This document shows positions 22,566 through 32,411 of a stretch of 64,000 nt of DNA, one piece after another (the first letter of the stretch is position 1; each line of letters starts with the position of its first letter). Under the pieces are notes generated by a model. That model was given only the letters and a program-made list of their open reading frames with translations. It was not told the origin of the DNA and did not search any database. The stretch is taken from contig JAFFSR010000301.1 in assembly GCA_017163975.1 (NCBI GenBank), positions 5,091,001 through 5,155,000 on the forward strand. Reading direction: 5' to 3'. The translations under genes and the position numbers were made by a program. This stretch comes from Anastatus disparis (taxonomy: Eukaryota; Arthropoda; Insecta; Hymenoptera; Eupelmidae).

Positions 22566-22640
22566 TTTAAGATCAGGATTTCAGCAACTTCAACCCCCCC
22601 CCTTGGCCCCCTAGCCCTCCCTCGATATAGCTACTCCTCA
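21778..22640. other. AT-rich sequence without genes
   Basis: Short CA-rich remnants continue to about 21900, then the sequence is AT-rich and structureless to a (TA)n tract at about 22516-22563. A C-rich patch at 22595-22620 follows. No gene is seen. Confidence 0.7.
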
Positions 22641-22654
22641 AATTAAATTGTAAT

Positions 22655-22757
22655 TCTTGTTTTTTTATTTTTTTATTTAACGAGAGTGGAAATCGAACTT
22701 GGAGCCTCGAGATTACGAATCCATTGCTCTACTGAATAAGCCACTAATGGCCTCTAA
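22655..22757 (-). mobile_element. Degenerate tRNA-derived SINE, same family as 61935-62131
   Basis: On the minus strand the sequence reads 'ggattcgtaatctcgagg' and 'agttcga' in the same arrangement as the SINE at 61935-62131, with an A-rich tail at the left end (complement of 'tttttttatttttttattt'). The head is preceded by 'gaggccattagtggcttatt'. No clear duplication is left, so this is an older copy. Confidence 0.75.
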
Positions 22758-22984
22758 TTCTTCTTCTAAATTGTTCCCCTAAAACCTTACACCCACTCCC
22801 TTTGATTAATGTGCCCCCCCCCTTTGTCTCCGTCTCACACCTTTCTCTTACTTTGATATTCTGTTGTAATAATGAAGATTGATCATTTTTATTTACATTT
22901 CATTATTGTGATTATAATTATAACTACTTAATACTGCATGATTATAATTATAACTAAAAAATAATACAAAACTTCTTTTCTCAA

Positions 22985-23325
22985 TTACATGTACATCTCC
23001 GTCTCTGCCTCTCTGTCTCTGCCTCTTCGTCTCTGTTTCTCCGTCTCTTCATCTATGTCTCTCCGTCTATGTCTCTCTGTCTTCGTTCCTATGATTCCTT
23101 TTTTTCGTCTTTGTTTCTCTGTCTCTGTCTCTCCGTTTTCGTCCCTTCGCCTCTCTGTCTATGTCTCTTTGTCTCCGTCTCTCCATTTTCGTTTTTCCGT
23201 CTATGTCTCTCTGTTCCCATCTTTCTGTCTTCTTCTTTCTATTCCTTCGTCTTCGTCTCTGTGTCTTCTTCTCTACTTCTCCGTTCCTACGTCTCCGTTT
23301 TTTCATCTCCGTCCCTCTGTCTGGA
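22985..23325. repeat. Hexamer minisatellite (CTCCGT type)
   Basis: About 340 bp of units like 'tctccgtctctgtctctc', the reverse complement of the GAGACG array at 32412-34435. The Ser/Leu/Val-rich + frames and Arg/Glu-rich - frames here are translations of the repeat. About 22760-22984 is AT-rich with two C-rich patches and no gene. Confidence 0.9.
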
Positions 23326-23490
23326 ACACATGATTAAAAAGAATGAATTCCTATATATTTTTTCATCAATTTAAATAAAATTGAGTAAAACAAATTTTCA
23401 ATTTATCATGATGATATGATTTGTATTTAAACAATTTTTGAACATATTGGGACTTAAATTGATTATTTTTTTTTTCAAATCTATCAAAAC

Positions 23491-23731
23491 CTTCGAGCAT
23501 ATACTACTGGAGGAAGCCTCCGATTGGCACCAAACGTTACAAGGCGAAGAGAGAGAAAGCCTCTATTTTGGTACGTGCTGTTTCTCTCTAGCTTGATTTG
23601 ATTGGCTGCTTTTGTTCCCCACTGAGAAAGTGAGAGAGAGATAGCACGTACCAAAATAGAGGCTTTCTCTCTCTTCGCCGTGTAACGCAGTTAATAGCGG
23701 GGAGGCTTCCTCCAGTATTATATGCTCGAAG
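23491..23731. mobile_element. 241-bp foldback MITE with 8-bp duplication
   Basis: The inverted arms of about 90 bp begin 'cttcgagcatatactactgg' and include 'aagcctctattttggtacgt' and its complement. Flanks 'atcaaaac' and 'atcagaac' are an 8-bp duplication with one change, the size produced by hAT-type transposases, though the ends lack the usual CAG start. The minus-strand frame at 23563-23820 crosses it and is not a gene. Confidence 0.8.
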
Positions 23732-23739
23732 ATCAGAAC

Positions 23740-24305
23740 TAAATTCCAAACAGAATTGCAATATGAAAATTTATAAATCAAGGCAATTTTTTTGACTTTG
23801 AAATTGGCTAATTTATACATATTAATATAGTATATGAAAATTTAACCGAGCGACGTTAGGATCGAGGTAAATTAAGCTCGTATAGATTAAAATTGAAAAG
23901 AAATTTCAGCGAAGAAAAGATTTTGATCAGATGTTTTATTATTAATTGATTCTATAAATATTAAATTTTATGAAAAATGAGTTTTAGAAGAAATGTTTAT
24001 ATAATAACAAAAAAATTAACAAGCTAACAGAAAAACTTAAGTTTAAAACTTCAAATGAACAATGTTCAATGATGACCATTGAACTTTGTTTTTATGATGT
24101 TCATGTTTTTTTTATGTTTATGTATTTAATAAGTGGTAATTTATTAAAATTTTAAGAATAATTATCAATCAGAATTTTTAATTATCCATATAAATAACAT
24201 TTAAAATTTTTATTTCTGGATTTTTCATAGTTCTTCAGAAGTAATTGAAATTCTTTTATTAAATAATTTAAATTCAGAAGTACACATAAATTTATTATTT
24301 TCATA
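23740..24305. other. AT-rich sequence without genes
   Basis: Nothing recognisable is seen. A short inverted pair near 24056-24085 ('caatg' and 'cattg' around 'atgatgac') is too weak to call. Confidence 0.6.
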
Positions 24306-24306
24306 G

Positions 24307-26087
24307 AATGAATTGAACCAAAGAAGAAAAATTAAGAAGGGCAATCGAGTATTTTAAATGATAAACACATTAGAAAATTTAATCAAATTTTCAATAATCA
24401 TAAAAATTTTTCAATGCAGCCAACAATATTTTTACAGAGGCCCGAAAATATTAATCCAGTTCCATTAAATCACGATTACATACAAATACTTTTCTCCGGA
24501 AATCGGCATTTTGGTCACTGGATTTGTATTTATTATTTGCAAAATGTAATTCATGTTTATGATAGTTTAAATAATAATGGATTAAATGTTGAACAAAAAA
24601 TTTACATTAATAAACTATTTCCAATTTGTGAAAACTTACAAATATGTTTTTAAAAAGTTCAATTTCAGATTAATCCTTTTGACTGTGGCATTTTTTTAAT
24701 AGCGTTTGCAACAACAATCGTTAATAATATCGACGTGCCGTACGAAGACTATCACTCCTGAACAATTTTAAACGAAAAAAATTATATTTCAATGTATATA
24801 GACGAAAACTATTATTTCAATTTTTATGTAAACGAAGACTATCACTCCTGAAAAATTAAAAACGAAAAGAATTATATTTCAATGTATGTAGACGAAAACT
24901 ATTATTTTAATTCTTATGTAAACGAAGACTATCACTCTTGAAAAATTTGAAACGAAAAGAATTATATTTCAATGTATGTAGACGAAAACTATTATTTTAA
25001 TTCTTATGTAAACGAAGACTATCACTCTTGAAAAATTTGAAACGAAAAGAATTATATTTCAATGTATGTAGACGAAAACTATTATTTTAATTCTTATGTA
25101 AACGAAGACTATCACTCTTGAAAAATTTGAAACGAAAAGAATTATATTTCAATGTATGTAGACGAAAACTATTATTTTAATTCTTATGTAAACGAAGACT
25201 ATCACTCTTGAAAAATTTGAAACGAAAAGAATTATATTTCAATGTATGTAGACGAAAACTATTATTTTAATTTTTATGTAAACGAAAACAATCACTCCTC
25301 AACGAAAAAAAAATATAAAAAATAACTTTTCTGCGCTCTTTGTTAGAAGTGATAGTCTTCGTTTATATAAAAATTAAAATAATAGTTTTCGTCTGCATAC
25401 ATTGAAATATGATTCTTTTCGTTTCAAATTTTTCAGGAGTGATAGTCTTCGTTTACATAAAAATTAAAATGATAGTTTTCGTCTACATACATTGAAATCC
25501 AATTCTTTTCGTCGCAAATAGTTCAGAAGTGATAGTCTTCGTTTACATAAAAATTGAAATGACAGTTTTCGTCGTATCTTCTGGAAGTGATAGTCTTCGT
25601 CGCAAATCTGAGGGTGATTGTCTTCGTAAGCACCGTCGATATCTGTCCTTGTGGAATAAAATTTGACATCCAAAAAATACGTGGACATTCGCTAACTATG
25701 TATGGATCAAATTTAATTGTCATGTTTCCATTAGTAAAGAACAATTATACTAATATCAATTATAAAGCGATATCCAGAAATCAGCAAATTCTACATCACA
25801 AGGAATTGTCAACGATGAAATTGAATTTTCAAAATATAAATTTTGAATATCTTGAAGAAAAAACGTTACAAGAATTGGCACTACAACAATTATATCTATT
25901 AGATAACATAAAATGTTTAGAAGCAACAAATTATAAACCAAAAACTTATCTACAGAAAATTTACCAAAACAGTAATAAAAAAAATATGAACAAAGCAAAG
26001 AAAAAATTTCAAAAAGTAATTGTAAAAAAATTAAATACAATAACATTAAAGAATCTGAAAATGATATTGAACAAGAGCCAATTCTGA
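24307..26087 (+). pseudogene. Second copy of the Helitron-borne Ulp1 protease, split by a foldback
   Basis: It starts near ATG 24307, frameshifted against the first copy, then MQPTIFLQRPENINPVPLNH. The catalytic set is complete: His in FGHWICIYYLQN, Asp in VIHVYDSLN, Gln and Cys in QINPFDCGIF. A TAA at about 24651 replaces a Glu codon of the first copy. The frame reaches NNI at 24730, where a 908-bp foldback (24731-25638) intervenes, and resumes in frame as CPCGIKFDIQKIRGHSLTMY, aligned with the first copy's GPCCSRYDVS. It continues MFPLVKNNYTNINYKAISRN and an FEYLEEKTLQELALQQLYLL helix to a Lys-rich end at 26087. Role: Ulp1-type cysteine protease fused to Helitron linker sequence. Confidence 0.8.
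24731..25638. mobile_element. 908-bp foldback made of 30/90-bp repeats
   Basis: It is flanked by ATAT (24727-24730, 25639-25642), and its ends are 'cgacg' and 'cgtcg' in mirror. The left half carries six or seven tandem 90-bp units (24738-25310, exact spacing 90) and the right half carries inverted, more diverged units. Each 90-bp unit is itself three related subunits of about 30 bp starting 'acgaagactatcact', 'acgaaaagaattata' and 'acgaaaactattatt'. Every unit has an in-frame TGA, so it codes nothing long. Removal rejoins the protease reading frame exactly. Confidence 0.85.
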
Positions 26088-26107
26088 CATTTAGAAATAA
26101 ATTTAAT

Positions 26108-26545
26108 GATAAAAAAAATTTTTTTAACAAAAACAAAACCGACTTAAAAAAATGCATTAAACAGTTACAAACAATTTATAATTGTACGCATACTACGCAT
26201 CTAACTCAACACATGTATAGCAAATATATTATAGATTATCTAATTATTTGTAAACAGCACAAACAAATATTTTTTTTAATTCACAAAAAAATATTTTCGA
26301 AGTCAGCGTCAAGTTGTTGAATCGTTCTGCACAGATGTAGAAAAAATATTTTTTTGTGAATTAAAAAAAAATGTAATTTGTTTGTGGTGTTTACAAATAA
26401 TTGAATAATCTATAATATATTTGCTACACATGTGTTAAGTTAGATGCGTAGTGTGCGTATAATTATTGAAGATCATAAATTATTTGCAACTGTTTAATGC
26501 ATTGTTTTTAAGCCATTTTTGTTTTTTGTTAAAAAATTTTTTTTT
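26108..26545. repeat. Foldback with 190-bp arms and 43-nt loop
   Basis: The arms 26108-26297 and 26341-26545 are complementary over most of their length ('atgcattaaacagttacaaa' against 'ttgcaactgtttaatgcat'; 'gtgaattaaaaaaaa' near the loop). The loop, about 26298-26340, contains 'cgaagtcagcgtcaag'. It interrupts or ends the Helitron fragment that stops at 26087. Confidence 0.8.
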
Positions 26546-26760
26546 GAAGTTGGTTTTGTTTTTTGTTGAAAATTTTTTTTTTAAGTCGGTTTTGTTATTT
26601 GTTAAAAAAATTTTTTTTTAAGTCGGTTTGGTTTTGTGTTAAAAAAAATTTTTTTTTTAAATTTGGTTTTGTTAAAAAAATTTTATTGTTTAATGTTTTT
26701 TTTTTTCAATGTTTAATGATTTTGAAAACTTTTTTTTTTTATAAATTTTTTTTTTGCTAA
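26509..26760 (+). repeat. T-rich tandem repeats of about 45 bp
   Basis: Units like 'aagtcggttttgttttttgt' followed by a T run recur about five times with length variation. They probably spread from the end of the neighbouring foldback, whose left arm starts with the complement ('aacaaaaacaaaaccgactt'). Confidence 0.7.
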
Positions 26761-26944
26761 AAAATAGTGAATCCCCTTACTAAAAGCGCAAATATAGGTA
26801 GACCCACGAATTACGCCTAACTTTCATTAATAATTCATAATGCATGCATTAGTACACTATACCAAGCAATGTATAGGAGGAAAGTGAGAAGGCTGAACGG
26901 CACAGTGTCGTTGTGTATGCATGTATACATATTCAAGCTTAGGT

Positions 26945-27060
26945 AAGAGATTGATTGATTGATAACATTTTTATTATGCCGAGGTCCATTGTGACCGAAT
27001 AGCAAAGAGTAATAATAAAATACATAATTTAAATACAACATGAAATTTCTCGAAATACAA
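26945..27060 (-). mobile_element. Possible 3' end of a non-LTR retrotransposon
   Basis: On the minus strand the sequence reads 'cacaatggacctcggcataa' followed by 'taaaaatg' and a tail of ATCAATCAATCA. A short-repeat tail after a small conserved block is typical of CR1/Jockey-type LINE 3' ends. No coding part is attached. It could belong to the family of 28173-31309, whose 3' end is missing, but nothing here proves it. About 26761-26944 has no recognised content. Confidence 0.4.
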
Positions 27061-27091
27061 CAGTTGAGAAATTATTCAACAGCACATCCAT

Positions 27092-27545
27092 ACTCATAGA
27101 GAGGGAGAAAGAGAGAGAGAATGAGAGAGAGACAGAGAGAGACACAGAGAAAGAGAAAGAGAGATAGACAGATAAAAAGAGAGAAAGAAAGAGAGAGAGA
27201 GAGTATAGCAGGCGAAGTATAAGGGAGGTAAATAAGCAAACGAAACACCCGGTTTTTCCTAATTTGATAATTTGCTCATACAAACCGAATATTGGCCCAA
27301 TGATTATAGGACACGTATGGGAGCTTTCTGCAGACATCCTCTATCAGTATGGGAGCTTTCTGCAGACATCCTCTATCAGATGAAAAAAAGTGTTTTCGAA
27401 GGCGAAGTATAACGGAGGTAAAAAAGAAAACGAAAAACCCGGTTTTTCTTAATTTGATAATTTGCTCATACAAACCGAATTTCGGCCCGATGATTATAGA
27501 ACACATATGGGACCTTTCTGTAGACATCCTCTATCAGATGAAAAA
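27092..27545. repeat. GA-rich microsatellite and duplicated 190-bp block
   Basis: 27092-27205 is (GAGA)-rich. About 27207-27345 and 27398-27537 are direct copies sharing 'ggcgaagtataa.ggaggta', 'taatttgataatttgctcat' and 'ctttctg.agacatcctcta'; a 30-bp piece is further duplicated at about 27327-27380. The short frames on the minus strand come from this block. Confidence 0.8.
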
Positions 27546-27606
27546 AAGTATTTTTGAATCAGTTTGGAAATGACGGAGTTATGAGGTAACAGACATGAAA
27601 AAAAAA

Positions 27607-27645
27607 ATCAATCGAATTGAGAACCTCCTTTTTTGAAGTCGCTTA
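27607..27645 (+). repeat. Short conserved block shared with 47180-47230
   Basis: An A run followed by 'tcgaattgagaacctcc' and 'ttttttgaagtcg.ttaaaa'. The same string follows an A run at 47180-47230. The complement resembles a motif I remember as abundant in lepidopteran genomes; that is recollection only. Confidence 0.6.
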
Positions 27646-27649
27646 AAAA

Positions 27650-28190
27650 TTATTAAAATTAACAAAAGTTTCGATTGAGAAATTGAAAAATTTAAATATA
27701 ATGGAACATGAAAATCAAATAAATTCTCAAAACATTATTGTTATTACTAAACTTGAAAATAATTTTAAGAGAGATAAAAAATTTTAAAAAATTACAAAAG
27801 TTGCAATTAAAAAATTATTAATATATTGCAACAAAAAAGTCAAATTTCTAACTAAAATGAATTTATGAAAAACAATTAAGAATTCTCCAACAAAAATAAG
27901 AATTTAACATATCAACACAATCACAACTATGATAGACGCATTCATGACAAATCGTATCATAAATATAATAAAGATAAAATTTTAGAAAATAGAAAACAAT
28001 ATTAATTGAAAAACAAACACGAATTATGAAAACGTTTAAATGAATATTATGCTTTTAATCGAATACACAAAACATGGACGAAGAAAATAAAAACTATGAA
28101 ACCTATTCTAACCAGAACGTACTCAGTTAATCCAAAACAAAAAGAAAGATTTTTTCTGAGATTACTTCTGCTTCACATTAAAGCTGCAAA
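27650..28190 (+). pseudogene. Helitron fragment of the second copy
   Basis: After AT-rich, stop-ridden sequence, 28090-28190 reads RTYSVNPKQKERFFLRLLLL then HIKAANNIQDFL. This is the same stretch as SRMYLINAKDRERYFIRS and LLHVKGATSCEALRTVDD in the first Helitron (about 18880-18990). Upstream, KIKTMKPILT fits the preceding linker. The match stops where the retrotransposon begins, so the Helitron copy is cut at this junction. Confidence 0.65.
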
Positions 28191-30202
28191 TAACATACAA
28201 GATTTCTTACAATGACGTAACACATCAACCACAGAGTTAATAAAGACAAGGAATGTTATAGGGCCCAGTGTAGAACCCTGGGGCACTCCCGACGTGCTAG
28301 ACATAAACTCAGAATATTCAGAATCCAAACCCACAGCGGCCTGAGATCGACCAGTTAAGTACGAGTGTAGCCATTTAATAGCCTCATCTGAGAAATTCAA
28401 CTCTCTAAACTTAGATAGAAGCAGCTCATGGTTAATAGAGTTAAAAGCTCTTTTGTAATCAAAAAGAAGCATAAGAGTTACCAAACCCCGATCAATACCC
28501 CTACGGATATCATCTGAAATCTTTAGCAGCGCAGTTTGGGTACTGTAACCACTTCTGAAACCCGACTGATAACCCAGAAATAGGTCATTATTTTCCAAAA
28601 ATCTAGTAAGTTGTTGAGCCATAAGAGTATCAAACACCTTTGCTAAGTGTGGCAGGTTCGCCACAGGCCTAGTCTCCGACGGTGACGATGGTGAAGCAAC
28701 CTTAGAGAGCGGAACTACAACAGATCTCTTCCAAAGAGCAGGATAGACACATGACTTAATAGACAAATTAAACAACCTCGTGAAAAACGGGACAACAACA
28801 GGCAAGACATCCTTAAAATATGAGAGAGACAGTCCATCGCAACCACGACTCCTTGCCTTTGAAAAGCAAGCCAAAAAAGCTTGATGCACCTGCTCCTGGT
28901 TAACACAGACAAACGTAAAACTCCTTCGATCATCCTTCAGCGGCAAACTAAGAATTCCAACAAGTTTATCATCAGTGCACGCTGGATGCACGCAAGTTAC
29001 AGCCGAATAATACTTCATTAGTTCATCCGCAGAGAAAAGACCCAGTGGCGACTGAGGCCTGTCCCTCACCAAGTTAAACCCATTCAAAAGATTCCAAATA
29101 GCAGATCCGCCTTTAGCACTAATAAGAGACTGCCTAATGTACTGGTTTTTAGCAGACTGTAATTCAATCTTAAGTGACTTACGCAGTAAACGATATACAG
29201 CAAATAATTGCAAATTCCGAGTGCGCTTTACTCTCTTATATATTCGATCACGTTGTCTACACTTTTCTTGCAAATCAGTCGTAAACCAAGGTACAGGAGT
29301 CCTACGCAATATTCTTGAAACAAATGGTGCATGATCATCCAACGCAGCCATCGCGGCCTGAGCAAAATGGTTCAGTACAGTATCAACATCCGGGTCCCCC
29401 TCCATTCCAGATCCAAAACCCAACCTCGACTGCAGGTCACGCGAAAAACTACAGCATCAAAGTTTCGAAAACTTCTAGAACATAAATTAATTGGTTTATT
29501 CGAGATAAAATCCAGGGCATAATCTATCAGTAGGAAATCAGGGCCATTTATAAAAGGTGCATCTGATTTCTCGGGTGCCTTTACTTTATCCAAAGAGTCA
29601 ACAATAATAACATCAAGCCACGTGGCACTACCCTCCCTGTGATGAGTTGCTTCAAAGGGCACCACAAATAAGGAGTTCTCATAAATGAGGTTTCGCAGGT
29701 GACTTTTATAAAAATTATTTGTCAGCAAGTCTGAGTTTAGATCACCAGCCAGAATAACGTTCGAGTACAGCTGACTAAACCTATGAAACACTGCAAAAAA
29801 CTCAGTAAGGACATGACCCTTGGGACGCCGATATTTTGAAGCAAACAATATGCGTTGGTAGTCATCTAGACGTATCTCAAGAAGCAGATACTCGGTATCA
29901 TTGATGTTATCAATCTGAGGTGCTGCAAGAACCTTCCATTTTAAGCCATTACGTAAATAACAGGCCGCGCCACCACCCTGCATAAAGTCGCGTTTACCAG
30001 TCAAAGATTTCAGACCTCTATCGTTGCGCACCAGATTAAAGCCAGCAATATGGAAATTAGAATCATGAACCTTGGGAGTAAGCCAAGATTCTGAGATTGA
30101 TAAAACATCTATGGACTTACGCTGCAATAAATTCTCAATCTCACATAAATGATCTTTAATAGAATTGGCATTTATATGGGCTATCCTAACACTATGTAGC
30201 AC
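28173..30202 (-). pseudogene. Non-LTR retrotransposon ORF2: APE endonuclease and truncated reverse transcriptase
   Basis: Endonuclease (30202-29372): HINANS, Glu38 in SISESW, Asp154/Asn156 in GDLNSD, and ATHHREGSATWLD. Near residue 221, GPDF stands where the family has a catalytic His, so it is probably dead. A 1-nt deletion near 29435 shifts the frame into the RT part (29423-28173). RT features: YQSGFRSGYSTQTALL, LFDYKRAFNSINHELLLSKF (motif A Asp), SSTSGVPQGSTLGPITF, then CMLFA where the frame leaves the family just before the second catalytic motif (expected FADD). The rest of RT and the 3' end are missing. The clade is CR1/Jockey-like. The RT copies element RNA at a nicked target. Its GC content is clearly higher than its surroundings, suggesting a more recent arrival. 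Confidence 0.9.
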
Positions 30203-30238
30203 CGTGGGCTAAAATCCGGAGCCATGTGGGGAACTGAG

Positions 30239-31309
30239 TCACAAAATCTTTTGCAGATCAGATTCAGTAACAATACTAATACGCTCAGCCTTGTCATTCC
30301 TATGAGCGTAGATACGCCCTTCTCGAACCCAAACATACTTAAACTTTGCTTCTTCAGCTTTAGCTTTTGCAGCCATCAACAAATTATGTACGATCGTCGG
30401 CAACATCTCGAAAAGATTTACAAGATTTGAACTCTCGACGCCCTCCACCAGATCCGAGAATTTCATTTCATCATATTCACGCTTTACTTTCAATACGTAG
30501 TCACAAATGCCAGCTGATTTGAATTTTACAATGAATGAAAGAGTAGGACTTGGGATTTCAGCCGGTACATCAGTTACCTGCGTTTGATTTTTTGCCTGGA
30601 GTAATCTAACAGAAAGCACATCACTACAAATAGCGCCCAACTGCAGCTGTCTAAAGATGGCATGAGTCAGCACCAGCAAAGAGGCCGTACATGATGTAGG
30701 AATACCAGTGACCTTCATCTCAGCACTTGGTGAACCATTAGCATAAAGATCTTTAAGCTGGTCAACCTCATTGCGCAACTCCAATTTATCCTTTTCTAAT
30801 TCTTTAATGCGCATATCCTGACGAATTACCGCTGAGTCTACATCCTTAATTTGCGCTGACAACTCATCAAACCGTTCATTTACGTGCTCATGAAGGTCTT
30901 TAGAGCTATTATTTATCGCTTGAAAGAGCGTGGCAAATTGCTGAGCCGACGAAAAACCTTCCCAACCCGCAGGCAGACTCATTGCACTATTAACTAAAGT
31001 ACTACTATCTACAGCAACAAACGCGGTACCGCGCGAATCAATACTAATATCAGCAATATTATTTAAATCTCTCGCGCAATTAAAAGAATTAGCGTGAGCT
31101 CTACCACCAGTGCTAGACTTAGTTAGGTTGCTTACAGCAACATTCTGCTGATGCGCCGAGGGTCGAAAAGAGTCGAGACAACAATCGCCTGGTGCTTTGC
31201 TCTTAATATAACCCGGAACGCAACCGGGATGGAGTGTACGGTGGCAAGTGGTACACTGTTTATAGCTAAAGACAATATTTTCCTTACACTTATAACACTT
31301 TTTTGACAT
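30239..31309 (-). CDS. Non-LTR retrotransposon ORF1 (PHD-like zinc finger and coiled coil)
   Basis: Intact at 356 codons from ATG 31309. The N-terminus MSKKCYKCKENIVFSYKQC continues CTTCHRTLHPGC and later CC, a Cys/His pattern like the PHD-type fingers of CR1-clade ORF1 proteins. Residues about 150-190 (SAQIKDVDSAVIRQDMRIKE, LEKDKLELRNEVDQLKDLY) form a likely coiled coil. The C-terminal half (VKFKSAGICDYVLKVKREYD) may be an RNA-binding domain; that is inference. It ends 37 bp before the ORF2 start, the usual tight ORF1-ORF2 layout. The product would bind element RNA. Unlike ORF2, it shows no break. Confidence 0.85.
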   Translation of the reverse strand: MSKKCYKCKENIVFSYKQCTTCHRTLHPGCVPGYIKSKAPGDCCLDSFRPSAHQQNVAVSNLTKSSTGGRAHANSFNCARDLNNIADISIDSRGTAFVAVDSSTLVNSAMSLPAGWEGFSSAQQFATLFQAINNSSKDLHEHVNERFDELSAQIKDVDSAVIRQDMRIKELEKDKLELRNEVDQLKDLYANGSPSAEMKVTGIPTSCTASLLVLTHAIFRQLQLGAICSDVLSVRLLQAKNQTQVTDVPAEIPSPTLSFIVKFKSAGICDYVLKVKREYDEMKFSDLVEGVESSNLVNLFEMLPTIVHNLLMAAKAKAEEAKFKYVWVREGRIYAHRNDKAERISIVTESDLQKIL

Positions 31310-32395
31310 TCAAATAAGTATTTCAACACACTAAAAATATAGAGCATAAATTAAATATAAGATTACACTATTATGATTAATTAAGAAAATAAAAAACAAA
31401 AAAGTAAAGTCTAAAACTCTATATAGATAAAACGCGCATGCGCAGCTCTACTCTCTCATATCAATTTAAAGTTCGCCTAAATAATTAGAGAAATTTATAA
31501 ATTCACATTAATTAAAAATAGTTTCCGCAAAATAAATAAAAAATTAAACAAAAGCTAAATACATAACCAAGAGGAAAAAATAATGCTCAAAGAAAAATTA
31601 CAATAAATAGAACGCCAAAACTATTATTACATGAAAAGAAAGAAACGCGACACACATAACATCATAATATGATAGTCGTTCTTGAAGTCTTGAATGATGA
31701 CTAGGAGACAACGAATACGGTGCACACAAACAAATGGTCCACATGAAACAAAAAAATTAAAGACCCTGGAGCAACTAGATAATAATCAGGATTTCTAGAT
31801 AAATTCAAATAGATACGTACCGCCGTGAGTGCACACTAAAATTAATGTGCACTGCACGGTAGACAAAATAGCCCCGTATCACAGATCAGCACGTACAGCA
31901 GCAGACGACAAGCGAGAGCTCTATGAAGTATTAGTACGGGTCACTCTACAATGAACAGCTTATCAGTCGGCAAGATCACACCACAGCTTGTACAGCTCCA
32001 CCATGGATCAGATACGGACACAATAAAAAATATAGTAAAGCTGGATACAATAAAAAGGTACAGGTTATTCCAAAGGAAGGAACTTACACGCGTGGGCGCG
32101 TGTATTCTCCACGCACCGCACAACTGTAGAAAAGGCCTTAGAATAGTTGCGCGCGCCGACACTATGAGCAGCCTTACAACATCGAAAAGAAATCCCAACG
32201 ATGGCTGCAACGTGCAAAAAATAATCCGAAACTTTGCACTAGAATATAACACACTTTGGCTGGAAACAGGAACTAGCTAAATGCACTAAAATGTAGCTGC
32301 AAAAACTTCCAATGCGGTACTATACTTTGTTTTTAATAACTCAAGTTTTTTCTGTGTCTCAATAGCAAAAAGAAGCGGAGCGATGCCACACACGT
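31310..32395 (-). other. Probable 5' untranslated region and flank of the retrotransposon
   Basis: Upstream of ORF1 on the minus strand. 31310-31640 is AT-rich. 31650-32280 is richer in G and C, with an open but unrecognised 109-codon plus-strand frame (31951-32280). Internal promoters of such elements lie here, but the element's 5' end could not be fixed. Confidence 0.4.
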
Positions 32396-32411
32396 CTAAT
32401 CAGCAGGACGC

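Noticed and set aside
24738..25640. Possible CRISPR array
   Set aside because: The 90-bp units are contiguous, without unique spacers, and the second half is inverted; the setting is a eukaryotic genome.
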